Shown: positions 1 through 7,562 of the stretch, in pieces
Position numbering within the stretch: position 1 is the stretch's first letter
Layout of the letters: the number at the start of each line of letters is the position of its first letter
NCBI GenBank assembly: GCA_029246505.1
Contig: JAQWNC010000025.1
Coordinates: forward strand, 1 to 52,440
Origin: Arenicellaceae bacterium
GTDB lineage: Bacteria > Pseudomonadota > Gammaproteobacteria > Arenicellales > Arenicellaceae
DNA: 52,440 bases
Direction: 5' to 3'
The notes under the pieces: generated by a model
What the model saw: only the letters and a program-made list of their open reading frames with translations
The model's database searches: none
What the model was told of the DNA's origin: nothing
Made by a program: the position numbers and the translations under genes

Positions 1-84
1 AGAATCTTTGTTCCAAAAATCTTCCGACTGCCAATCAATTGGATGTCGGGTAGGTGCTTCTAAACTGCCTTCTCGAACCGCCAT
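1..84 (-). CDS. Fe-S binding oxidoreductase (GlpC/heterodisulfide reductase-like), N-terminal fragment
   Basis: An ATG at 84 reading leftwards opens a frame that runs off the window edge after 28 codons, without a stop. The peptide begins MAVREGSLEAPTRHPIDW. This matches my recollection of the start of GlpC-like 4Fe-4S proteins that often sit beside rubrerythrin in proteobacteria. A purine-rich GGGGTGGGA stretch precedes the ATG. The gene lies downstream of rubrerythrin on the same strand, so a shared role in oxidative-stress electron transfer is likely. No cluster-binding cysteine is inside the window, so the family call rests on the N-terminal signature and the neighbour. Confidence 0.6.
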   Translation of the reverse strand, partial: MAVREGSLEAPTRHPIDWQSEDFWNKDS

Positions 85-149
85 ATTCCCACCCCAGATA
101 AAGGTTACCGAAACTAAGCTGGTCTAACTCAAAATGTAAAACAACGGTT

Positions 150-184
150 TAAACAAACCGGGCACCCATGGAAGCGCCCGGTTT
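150..184 (-). terminator. Rho-independent terminator after rubrerythrin
   Basis: A perfect 9-bp stem (AAACCGGGC at 155-163 against GCCCGGTTT at 176-184) has a 12-base loop. On the minus strand it is followed by TTTGTTT, as expected for an intrinsic terminator. It lies 21 bases past the rubrerythrin stop codon and before the Fe-S gene, so the second gene may depend on read-through or its own promoter. Confidence 0.7.
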
Positions 185-205
185 ATAGAACATTTAACCG
201 ACTAT

Positions 206-625
206 TTAGTCATCCAAACTATCTAAAGTCTTTTGAAACTTATTTGCATGTGAGCGTTCGGCTTTAGCCAAAGTCTCAAACCAGTCAGCAATTTCATCAA
301 AACCTTCATCACGCGCATTTGCAGCCATACCTGGATACATATCCGTATATTCATGAGTTTCACCAGCAATGGCAGATTTTAAATTATCTTCAGTTCCACC
401 TATAGGCAAACCGGTAGCCGGATCACCGGATTCTTCCAAATACTCAAGATGGCCATGGGCATGCCCAGTCTCACCTTCTGCGGTTGAACGAAATACTGCA
501 GCAACATCGTTATACCCTTCAATGTCCGCCTTTGCAGCAAAATATAGATATCGACGATTGGCTTGTGATTCACCAGCAAATGCTTCTTTAAGACTGTCTT
601 CGGTCTTAGAACCCTTTAATGACAT
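206..625 (-). CDS. Rubrerythrin (diiron domain only)
   Basis: A 139-residue cytoplasmic diiron protein of the ferritin-like superfamily. Rubrerythrins reduce hydrogen peroxide using electrons from rubredoxin-type partners. The expected iron ligands are visible as paired E and ExxH motifs: [13 protein letters not shown] near residue 15, [15 protein letters not shown] near 50, [12 protein letters not shown] near 87 and [12 protein letters not shown] near 120. The C-terminal rubredoxin-like domain of classical rubrerythrins is absent, so the protein needs an external electron donor. The Fe-S protein gene that follows is a candidate. A good ribosome site (AGGAG, about 8 bases before the ATG) fixes the start. 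A hairpin terminator follows. Confidence 0.93.
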   Translation of the reverse strand: MSLKGSKTEDSLKEAFAGESQANRRYLYFAAKADIEGYNDVAAVFRSTAEGETGHAHGHLEYLEESGDPATGLPIGGTEDNLKSAIAGETHEYTDMYPGMAANARDEGFDEIADWFETLAKAERSHANKFQKTLDSLDD

Positions 626-849
626 TTTGTTCTCCTGTAAGTATCAATTATGTGCACTGCTTCCACAGGTACACGCGTTATATATGTGCACGGTACGTAC
701 ACAAATAAATCCAATTAACTACGGCCAACTTTTATAATCGCAGTGCCCTACCATAATGTTTTGCCAATACGTTATCAAATAGATAATTTAAAGCTAATTC
801 ATTTGTAAAAACTATATATTCATTCCGAATATCCTTTCTAAAATCGAAC

Positions 850-1899
850 CTATTCTTCCAGCGACCAATAAAGGTCAAACATAGGGTCAAATACCCTAAT
901 TTCTCCATTTGTAGTGCGAACACGGTCATTGAACCGAACTGGCGTGTCTGATTTAACCAATGTTAAGGAGCCTTTGTTTAGCTTCAACCCATAGAATACT
1001 GCGCCGTTTACTGAACAAAACGCCTCCAGCTTATCCAATGCACCTGCGGCCTCAAATATATGCGCTAAAACTGATAAGGCCACAGGAACATTAAAGATGC
1101 CGGCACAGCCACATGCCGATTCTTTAGTATCTATCGTATGGGGAGCCGAATCCGTACCCAGAAAAAATTTTGGACTCCCTGATACTGCCGCATTTACCAG
1201 CGCTGCGCGATGCGACTCACGTTTAGCCACTGGTAAACAGTAATAGTGAGGACGCATACCGCCAACCAACATGGCATTTCGATTAATCACTAAATGGTGT
1301 GGGGTAATAGTAGCAGCAACTTTTTTCGAAGCCGAAGCTACAAAGTCTACGCCTTCTGCACTGGTAATATGTTCGAAAACAATGGGTAAATCAGGGAAAC
1401 GCTCGACAAGTTTTATCAATGTGCGTTCGATAAAAACAGCCTCTCGATCAAATATATCAATCGCCGAATCAACCACCTCGCCATGTACTAACAACGGCAT
1501 ACCCAGTTCCTGCAAAGTTTCAAGCACTGGGTATATCTTTTCAATGTCTTGAACACCTGCATCGGAGTTTGTCGTCGCACCGGCAGGATAAAGCTTAGCT
1601 GCAGTAATGATTCCACCTTCGAAGCCTTCACGAATATTTTGGGGATCACTGGTCTCTGTCAAATAAAGTGTCATCAGGGGATCAAAATTAGGCTGACCTA
1701 CCGCTGTAGCAACTGATTTAATTCTAGCCTTATAAGAACTCGCATCCTGATGCCGAACTATAGGAGGAGTAAGGTTCGGCATAATAATCGCACGCTCAAA
1801 ATTTTGTGCTGTAAAGGGTAATATTGCCTCTAACACAGCACCATCGCGCACATGCAAATGCCAGTCATCGGGACGCCTTAACGTAATACGTTTAGTCAT
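850..1899 (-). CDS. pyrC: Dihydroorotase, class II
   Basis: Catalyses the reversible cyclisation of N-carbamoyl-aspartate to dihydroorotate, the third step of pyrimidine synthesis, in the cytoplasm. At 349 residues it has the usual length for PyrC. The binuclear zinc site is visible: DDWHLHVRDG (His14 and His16), the lysine in AAKLYPAGATTNSDAGV that is normally carbamylated, His in PLLVHGEV, His in IVFEHITSAEG, and the catalytic Asp in FFLGTDSAPHT. The start is the first ATG after an in-frame break and aligns with the family N-terminus. The upstream ribosome site is weak. It appears monocistronic. Confidence 0.97.
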   Translation of the reverse strand: MTKRITLRRPDDWHLHVRDGAVLEAILPFTAQNFERAIIMPNLTPPIVRHQDASSYKARIKSVATAVGQPNFDPLMTLYLTETSDPQNIREGFEGGIITAAKLYPAGATTNSDAGVQDIEKIYPVLETLQELGMPLLVHGEVVDSAIDIFDREAVFIERTLIKLVERFPDLPIVFEHITSAEGVDFVASASKKVAATITPHHLVINRNAMLVGGMRPHYYCLPVAKRESHRAALVNAAVSGSPKFFLGTDSAPHTIDTKESACGCAGIFNVPVALSVLAHIFEAAGALDKLEAFCSVNGAVFYGLKLNKGSLTLVKSDTPVRFNDRVRTTNGEIRVFDPMFDLYWSLEE

Positions 1900-1941
1900 A
1901 GTTTAAATAATTACGGAATCAATCAAGGTTCTATCGCTTGA

Positions 1942-2515
1942 CTAAGCCACCCGCCTAAGCTCGTTTTGATCACTATGAGGAAAAATCTTGCCGTAGATAT
2001 CTATTGCAGTGACTTCAACATACTTGAGTGTGTCACCACCAACAACCAGGCTGTGGGTAAATTCAATAGTACGCGCATTTTCACACATAAATGGTGATTG
2101 GATAATCTGCCAGTCGTTGCTTTCCAGACTAGCCGCCACATTCAACACAATATTGCCATCGGCGTCAGGACTCCCATCATACCTGCCACCAGCAAGTACC
2201 GACACTGCTCGTGTAATCGTAAGGAAATACATAACCGTGTAATCTGATGGATCTCACATCCAATACCCGGTTTGATCGTGAAAAATACGGTCGTCGCTTT
2301 GTTTACTAACGACCTGGTAATAGCAAACAGCCTCCATATCTTGCTTATCCGCATTATCTATGACGCCGACTACAGCAAAATCAATCGTTTCATGAAGCGG
2401 GTTTTTATCCGGGCCTTCCGGTTCAGGCGCAATATCCATACCTTTTATCACCGATCCAAACACCTATGAGGAAGCCCAGGGGCTCGCACTCTGTTTTATT
2501 TGCTTGTTTTATCAT
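1942..2515 (-). pseudogene. Heme-binding beta-barrel (nitrobindin/FABP-like) protein, broken by a frameshift and a stop
   Basis: Three pieces rebuild one protein of about 190 residues, the usual size of this family. An ATG at 2515 with an upstream AGGGG reads MIKQANKTECEPLGFLIGVW then IGDK. There a run of four A (near 2451-2454) throws the frame; removing one A gives GDKGMDIAPEPEG in the frame that continues to 2254. That frame reaches FHDQTGYWM, where the family has a Trp, and finds TGA at 2254-2256. After the TGA the same frame continues through PRAV-like TRAVSVLAGG to the family's C-terminal H-D-N-L-R-V pattern (PHSDQNELRRVA). Two independent lesions argue for a true pseudogene rather than one read error. 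The call as a heme-binding beta-barrel is from motif memory. Confidence 0.8.
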
Positions 2516-2559
2516 CAACCCCTATCACCATAAGCTAGTCCGTTTCTAAGTAATGTAAA

Positions 2560-2585
2560 CGGCTAGAAATCTAGATTTCTAGCCG
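2560..2585 (-). terminator. 26-bp perfect palindrome, likely terminator of the Rid lipoprotein gene
   Basis: The arms are CGGCTAGAAATCT and its exact complement, meeting with no spacer, so 13 bp pair when the centre opens as a loop. On the minus strand it is followed by TTTACATTACTT, and it lies about 60 bases after the Rid lipoprotein stop. A terminator is the simplest reading. A dimeric protein-binding site is possible because the palindrome is perfect. Confidence 0.5.
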
Positions 2586-2645
2586 TGTCCGTGAAGATAT
2601 CAAATCCTCGTACTGATTTACGAACCCGAAAATACAAATTAAATA

Positions 2646-3170
2646 TTAATCTTTAACAGCAATAACGTTAATCTCTAGCAGTAATCTCGGATCTGTTGCG
2701 AGACGAACCACTTGCACTGTCGTTGTCGCTGGAGTGTGCTCTCCAAAATATTCTTGCCACACTCTAAAAAAGTCTTCCTGCTCTGTCGTGTCAGTAAGGT
2801 AGCGAGTGGAAAAAACAACGTCAGAAAAACTGGCTCCAGCAGCATCCAATCCTCGCTTAACATTCTCCATAGCTAGCCGCGCCTGCCCTTCCATATCGGT
2901 AGGGATTATATCGAATTCCTCTGCCACATGCGGGTGCTGATGATAAGTAGGCGCTGCTGTTACTCCAGCTAAGTAGACAGTAGTTCCTCCGGTTACTGAA
3001 ATTGCCGGCGCATAGGGTATCCACGTATCCGGGGCTTCCGGATAATGTATCACCTGCATTTCCTTTGCTAGTAACGTCATTTGACCGTTGTTGGTAGGCT
3101 CAGACACCTGATTGCATGAAGTTAGTAATCCAATCGAGGCAAATAGTATTAAGAGTAAATATGGTTTCAT
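2646..3170 (-). CDS. Exported Rid-family (YjgF/UK114) lipoprotein, copy 1
   Basis: Rid proteins normally deaminate reactive enamines and imines in the cytoplasm. This one starts with a lipoprotein signal (hydrophobic LLLILFASIGLL then lipobox LTSC), so it should be anchored in the cell envelope. The Rid core follows, with VYLAGVTAAP, a His-rich YHQHPHVAEEF stretch, and the C-terminal VQVVRLATDPRLLLEINVIAV. That segment holds the Arg expected at the RidA ligand site and the conserved Glu. A GGAG motif lies 7 bases before the ATG at 3170, making that start better than the one 12 bases upstream. Two more exported Rid genes occur in the window. The substrate is unknown. Confidence 0.85.
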   Translation of the reverse strand: MKPYLLLILFASIGLLTSCNQVSEPTNNGQMTLLAKEMQVIHYPEAPDTWIPYAPAISVTGGTTVYLAGVTAAPTYHQHPHVAEEFDIIPTDMEGQARLAMENVKRGLDAAGASFSDVVFSTRYLTDTTEQEDFFRVWQEYFGEHTPATTTVQVVRLATDPRLLLEINVIAVKD

Positions 3171-3333
3171 TAAATTCTCCATAGAATATAAATAATTAAA
3201 TTAAGATTCGAGAGACATTCTAGGACAGAATCTCAAAATGTATATACAGTTGATCGAGTAATTTGCAATAAACCACCAATTCAATGAATAATCCTCACTT
3301 ACAATCGAAATCTTTTAATAAAAATACAATAAC

Positions 3334-3951
3334 ATGTTGGACTACTTATTTTTAATCCCGATATCAGTTTCTTTAATTTTGGGTGTCATTAGCCCTGGAC
3401 CTAGCTTTGTTTTAGTTTCAAAAACGGCAATGTCCAGTTCAAGGCCCGTAGGGATCGCGTTATGTCTAGGCATGGCCCTCGGCGCAATGATTTTCGCGCT
3501 GTTAGCGTCAGTTGGCCTGTACTTAATTCTTGAGACCGTTCCGTGGTTATACACCTTGCTCAAGATATTTGGCGGCTTATATCTAGGCTTTCTTGCCTTC
3601 AAGCTATGGCAGTCTGCTAGTAAGCCAATGCCTAGCCGTTCTAATGTAAGTTCAAACAAGCTATTCAGGTCATTTATTCTTGGGCTAATTACTCAGTTAA
3701 GTAATCCAAAAACAGCCATTATCTTTGCAGGTGTTTTCGCAGCCTTTATGCCGCAAAATCTACCACCTTTTTCCTACGTATTGTTATGCACATTAGCGTT
3801 TATTATTGATCTGGCTTGGTATTCACTAGTGACAGTTGCGCTTTCGACCCGTAAGGCCCAAAGTATTTATACACGCTATAAAACTCAAATTTGTAAAGTC
3901 TCAGCCGGCTTTATTGGACTTATCAGTATCAAATTAGCCGCCAGTCCGTAA
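3334..3951 (+). CDS. LysE/RhtB family amino-acid exporter
   Basis: A 205-residue inner-membrane protein with about six hydrophobic segments. The family signature is visible near the N-terminus as LGVISPGPSFVLVSKTAM, and ITQLSNPKTAIIFAGVF falls in the middle, both typical of RhtB-type carriers that export amino acids such as homoserine or threonine. The length is normal. It is transcribed away from the Rid lipoprotein gene across a 160-base gap that should contain both promoters, though I see no strong promoter match. The ribosome site is weak. The specific amino acid exported cannot be read from the sequence. Confidence 0.9.
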   Translation: MLDYLFLIPISVSLILGVISPGPSFVLVSKTAMSSSRPVGIALCLGMALGAMIFALLASVGLYLILETVPWLYTLLKIFGGLYLGFLAFKLWQSASKPMPSRSNVSSNKLFRSFILGLITQLSNPKTAIIFAGVFAAFMPQNLPPFSYVLLCTLAFIIDLAWYSLVTVALSTRKAQSIYTRYKTQICKVSAGFIGLISIKLAASP

Positions 3952-4040
3952 TCACTGTAGCGCGGCACAATAACGAATTGACGTTGGCGGTATGCCTGGG
4001 TAAGAACCGTGAACGACTATCTCCTGCAGAACACCTGAAA

Positions 4041-4541
4041 ATGAATGAAACATTATTGTTTACAGATGGCAGCGTAAACACAAACTCAGGTATTGGCTGC
4101 GGGGCTTATCTAGTAGTCAAGAATCTCGATTACATAAATTTGGAGAGTTTAAAGGATTCCGTAAAGATAAAGCGATTTGACTCTACTTCGTCAACCAAAC
4201 TCGAATTGGAGACACTGCTGTGGGCGCTCAACAAAGTTATACCCCAGCTAGGCAAACTTAATAATGAGCTCAAGATATATACTGACTCACAAAATATTAT
4301 CGGTTTACTAGGTAGACGCGAAGTTCTAGAGCAAAATGACTATTACTCCAAAAATAATAAACGGCTACTTAATTACCAGCTCTACAAAAAATTTTACGAA
4401 ATGTCTGATCAGTTAAACTTTAAATTGATTAAAGTAAAAGGGCATAAAGCATTAAGTCAAAAAAATGAAACTGACCGATACTTTGCACTTGTTGATCGAG
4501 CGGTAAGGCGTGCCATGAAAGAAAATCAAACTCTAAAATAA
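4041..4541 (+). CDS. RNase H-like domain protein
   Basis: A protein of about 166 residues with the ribonuclease H fold pattern: Asp in LLFTDGSVNTNSGIGCGAYL, Glu in STKLELETLLWAL, Asp in LKIYTDSQNIIGL, and a final Asp in ALVDRAVRRA after a KGHK motif. These are the four acidic positions expected for two-metal cleavage of RNA in RNA-DNA hybrids. It is divergent from RnhA, so an RNase HI-like or unassigned role is safer. I start at the ATG at 4041, because the domain begins directly after it; a longer frame opens at 3978 but adds 21 residues with no domain content. It follows the LysE gene by 89 bases. Confidence 0.7.
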   Translation: MNETLLFTDGSVNTNSGIGCGAYLVVKNLDYINLESLKDSVKIKRFDSTSSTKLELETLLWALNKVIPQLGKLNNELKIYTDSQNIIGLLGRREVLEQNDYYSKNNKRLLNYQLYKKFYEMSDQLNFKLIKVKGHKALSQKNETDRYFALVDRAVRRAMKENQTLK

Positions 4542-4733
4542 ATAAATCGAACCTCTACCTTGCAATAGAGCCCACAAAAACTGTATTTATTTTAACGCTA
4601 AATCAATAAAGCATATTCCCAGCCGTAATATGCCAAGCCCCCTATCTTCATGCTATTGTCAGCCTCAAATCTGTAACAGCTATATTCGCACAGACGTTAC
4701 CAAATGGCGTGACTCAACAAGAAGAGTTCTAAA

Positions 4734-5072
4734 TTGAAAATCGATATCTATACCAGCACCAAAGATGGTGAAAAATACCTATCCGTTAAAGCCGGCGTTA
4801 AGCTTGAAACACTGGAATTAAACGACACAATGGACTCAGACATGATGAGCTTGTCTCCGTTCAGAACTCGTCTTGAAATTGATCCTAGCAAACCTCATAA
4901 AGCACTCCAGGCGAAAGCAATCCTCAAGCAAATTGAAACGTATGGCTTTGCCCTGCATGGTGCAAAAACCCGAATTAAGCTATCCACGAAGAAAAAGCGC
5001 AAAGCCCCATCAAAAGCTGCTACGAAGAAAGTACCTATTAAAAAAGTAGGCGCCAAAACAAGTAAAAAATAA
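4734..5072 (+). CDS. Small hypothetical protein with Lys-rich tail (possibly DUF6139-like)
   Basis: A 112-residue protein with two parts. Residues 1-83 form a compact acidic-to-neutral domain starting MKIDIYTSTKDGEKYLSVKAG, which resembles my memory of DUF6139 proteins that begin MKVDIY. Residues 84-112 are almost entirely Lys, Ala, Pro and Thr (KKKRKAP, KKVPIKK), a low-complexity basic tail like those of nucleic-acid-binding proteins. The start is TTG, chosen because GAAGAG lies about 8 bases upstream and the domain begins there. It precedes yehS by 22 bases and is probably cotranscribed with it. The function is unknown. Confidence 0.65.
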   Translation: MKIDIYTSTKDGEKYLSVKAGVKLETLELNDTMDSDMMSLSPFRTRLEIDPSKPHKALQAKAILKQIETYGFALHGAKTRIKLSTKKKRKAPSKAATKKVPIKKVGAKTSKK

Positions 5073-5094
5073 CTAACAAACCCAAGTAATCTCA

Positions 5095-5577
5095 ATGAAT
5101 AATAATGATGTACTTCGGCGGGTTCGCTATATATTTGATTTTAATGACTCAAAAATGATTGCTATATTTGCAGTTGGAAAACCAGAAAATGAACAGGCAA
5201 TAAGCCGAGCCCATATTAGCGATTGGCTAAAAAAGGAAGATGACCCCTCACACAAAGTCTGCACAGATATGATGCTGGCTACATTTTTAAATGGACTAAT
5301 TATTGAAAAACGTGGTGTAAGAGAGGGTTCTATAGCGCTACCGGAAAAACGCTTAACAAACAATACTGTGTTTACCAAATTAAAAATAGCGCTAAACTTT
5401 AAGGCAGAAGATGTACTTGGAGTATTGGAGTCAACTGGTCACACTTTAAGCAAACACGAATTAAGCGCTTTTTTTCGCAATACTGGCCACAAACACTACC
5501 GCGAATGCAAGGACCAAGTTCTTCGAAATTTCCTTAAAGGTTTGCAGCTTAAATATCGTAAAGCAAAATTAGATTAG
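5095..5577 (+). CDS. yehS: DUF1456 family protein, YehS-like
   Basis: A 160-residue cytoplasmic protein matching E. coli YehS in length and motifs. It holds two copies of the DUF1456 helical repeat. The first is NNDVLRRVRYIFDFND with ISDWLKKEDDP and ATFLNGLIIEKRG; the second is TVFTKLKIALNFKAEDVLGVLE with SKHELSAFFR and GHKHYRECKDQVLRNFLKGL. The molecular function is not established. The basic GHKHYRECKDQ segment is family-typical. The gene sits directly after the Lys-tailed small protein and no terminator hairpin is obvious afterwards. Confidence 0.92.
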   Translation: MNNNDVLRRVRYIFDFNDSKMIAIFAVGKPENEQAISRAHISDWLKKEDDPSHKVCTDMMLATFLNGLIIEKRGVREGSIALPEKRLTNNTVFTKLKIALNFKAEDVLGVLESTGHTLSKHELSAFFRNTGHKHYRECKDQVLRNFLKGLQLKYRKAKLD

Positions 5578-6058
5578 GAGATATTGCACGTATGAAAATT
5601 CAAGTTCTTTGAGCTCAAATAGCGCCGCATGGTATATTTTAGCCATAAAATAGTAAATTAATCAAAACTAGTTAAAGTTATTTGAATTTAATTTTTATCG
5701 ATTAATTCCGATATTTCGAAATTTTAACTACGATTTTATTTACGAAGGATTTATTTTTTCAAATTAAATAGCGCCTGCTCCCACGACTCCAATAGTACCC
5801 CAAACCTATACCTATTAAGGGTTTTAAAGATATTACTGGTTTTTTTTATAAGGGACCCAACCGATTGAATACTTTTAGAGTAGGCTTAAAAACTCAAAGG
5901 AGTTCCCTCCAGTTCATAATTCGATATGCCAACCCAGCTCCTTGTGAATTTGCATGGCTTTCATAATCGTGTATCCTGCGCGCTGCATATCTTTTAGCAA
6001 AAAGGTATGTATGCAGATACCTGCAAACAATTTTTTATTTAACAAAGAGAACAGTAGT
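5578..6058. other. 481-base gap upstream of the cold-shock gene
   Basis: AT-rich non-coding stretch with no convincing ORF, RNA gene or repeat. The right half probably contains the cold-shock promoter and the long structured 5' leader usual for CspA-type genes, but I cannot point to a defined promoter or cold box. A frame open from 5954 runs into the cold-shock gene but has no family content before 6059. Confidence 0.5.
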
Positions 6059-6265
6059 ATGAGCAAAGGTACAGTTAAGTGGTTCAACGCAGATAAAGGT
6101 TTTGGTTTTATTACTCCGGATGACGGTGGTAAAGACCTTTTTGTACACCATTCAGAAATTCAAGCTGGCGGCGGTTACGCAACGCTAAACGATGGCCAAG
6201 CAGTAGAATTTGAAGTTGGTGAAGGCCAAAAAGGCCCATGCGCCAACAACGTTGTTGCGGTTTAA
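6059..6265 (+). CDS. Cold-shock protein, CspA family
   Basis: A 68-residue single OB-fold protein that binds single-stranded RNA and DNA. Both RNA-binding motifs are present: RNP1 as KGFGFITPD (residues 15-23) and RNP2 as DLFVHHSEI (near 30). It begins [16 protein letters not shown], the standard start, so the ATG at 6059 is preferred over the longer frame opening at 5954. AAAGAGA lies upstream as ribosome site. The family includes both cold-induced and constitutive members, and which one this is cannot be told from sequence. Confidence 0.95.
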   Translation: MSKGTVKWFNADKGFGFITPDDGGKDLFVHHSEIQAGGGYATLNDGQAVEFEVGEGQKGPCANNVVAV

Positions 6266-6322
6266 TTTAAAAAATAAACACTGCAATAAAGCGTAGTGCA
6301 AGTAAATTGTAATTACGCTGGT

Positions 6323-6351
6323 CTGCCAAACTGTTAATCGCAGTTTGGTAG
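6323..6351. terminator. Hairpin between csp and the convergent ABC operon
   Basis: CTGCCAAACTG (6323-6333) pairs with CAGTTTGGTAG (6341-6351) across a 7-base loop, with one G-T pair. It lies 58 bases after the csp stop and 60 bases before the end of the convergent minus-strand operon. The following tract is only moderately T-rich (GTCTAGTGTT), so termination may be weak or bidirectional. Confidence 0.5.
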
Positions 6352-6410
6352 GTCTAGTGTTGGCCTCTAGTTTAAGCCAATCTAGGTATAGTCAATACAT
6401 ACGGACTAAA

Positions 6411-7562
6411 TCAGTTGTAGCCCATCAATTCCATATATCCTCGCCCGACTTGCCGTCGGAGCAATGAATAATCTTTGGAATCGAAAGCGAATATCACACC
6501 TTCCCAGTAAGGTAGAAATCCGCTAATAAACTGCTGATCGTGTAGTGGCTCGATCGTAAGGTCAATATCATATTTAGGAATCGATACGTGCCAGCGTAAC
6601 GGTAGTTCCCGGTTGTCTAGAGTTTTGGTTGTCAGAACCTCCAGCTGCACTTCATCCTGCAGAATATTTATTTTAGATCCGTTTTTTGCAACTAAGCTGC
6701 CACTTACCCAATATTCGTCTTTATTTTCATCTCCAATCTCTCGCATTTGGTAAAGCATTAGGGCCCGCCCATCATCGAGATGTAAAGAAAACCAATCCCA
6801 ACCAGATTGATTTTCAGCCAAGGGCTGTGAACTCCATTCACGATCTAACCAGGCTTGCCCGGTAACCATCACCGGCTCGCCTTGCCATACTATTTGTCCA
6901 CTCACTTCTAAATGAGGTTGGCTATAGTAGTAACTAGCCTGTCCGCTGGCAGACTTCTGGCTATATCCGTCTAGGCCATTTAAAACCATAGGAGTCCCTG
7001 CTGTTAACTGCAGATTTGCAGCGTATTCTCCATTATCGTTTATGCTAAATCTCAAATCCAAAGGATAAAGATCATTGCTCCGACTGCTCAAAGAGGTGCC
7101 GAGTGCCCAGTGATCTATCCATGCGCTAAAGGGCTGTGCATCCACACCTGCTTGTCCAATACCGCCACGCGCCATTTTTTGCCAATGTCTATGCAACTTC
7201 TCGTTAGTTATCGCGGCATGCGCTAACCAGACCTGATTACTACCCCAATCCGATTTCTCTCCGCCTTGTTCATCACTAGTACTAATTAGCGGAGATAGCG
7301 ACTGCCGAAACAACGTCCACTGTACACCGTAGTGCGAGCCATCAACATCTTGTAAATTAGCAGTTACGTACCACCATTCAATTCGAAATTCAGGATGCGC
7401 TCCATTATCACGAGGAAACTCAAGCTTGTGATCTGATAATACCTCGGCGTATCCACTGGCAGCGTTACGCAAAAAAACGTACGGGTCCCCAGACTGAGCC
7501 TGCACTGGAATATCCCAGACCAACATAGCCAGCATTGTGGGCATCAAGACTAAAATTCTCAT
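6411..7562 (-). CDS. AttH-like secreted lipocalin-fold protein of an ABC system
   Basis: A 383-residue exported protein of the CrtC/AttH 'predicted secreted hydrolase' group. A signal peptide covers roughly residues 1-22 (ending VQA). The first lipocalin-like domain holds FRIEWWYVTANL, YGVQWTLFRQSL and WLAHAAITN; the second half contains VTGQAWLDREWSSQPL and GWDWFSLHLDDGRALMLYQMR, all family-typical. It overlaps the permease gene by 4 bases (ATGA), so the two are translationally coupled. In AttEFGH systems this protein is the periplasmic partner of an FtsX-type exporter. The transported molecule is unknown, and the hydrolase label is historical rather than proven. Confidence 0.87.
   Translation of the reverse strand: MRILVLMPTMLAMLVWDIPVQAQSGDPYVFLRNAASGYAEVLSDHKLEFPRDNGAHPEFRIEWWYVTANLQDVDGSHYGVQWTLFRQSLSPLISTSDEQGGEKSDWGSNQVWLAHAAITNEKLHRHWQKMARGGIGQAGVDAQPFSAWIDHWALGTSLSSRSNDLYPLDLRFSINDNGEYAANLQLTAGTPMVLNGLDGYSQKSASGQASYYYSQPHLEVSGQIVWQGEPVMVTGQAWLDREWSSQPLAENQSGWDWFSLHLDDGRALMLYQMREIGDENKDEYWVSGSLVAKNGSKINILQDEVQLEVLTTKTLDNRELPLRWHVSIPKYDIDLTIEPLHDQQFISGFLPYWEGVIFAFDSKDYSLLRRQVGRGYMELMGYN

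Noticed and set aside
2254-2256. In-frame TGA at a Trp position could mean TGA is read as Trp in this organism.
   Set aside because: Other intact genes, such as the Mo enzyme ending at 50580 and the ABC permease ending at 7559, use TGA as their stop, and the same gene also has a frameshift. A pseudogene is simpler.
5954-6058. N-terminal extension of the cold-shock protein.
   Set aside because: The family starts at MSKGTVKWF, a ribosome site precedes the ATG at 6059, and the extension shows no conserved content.
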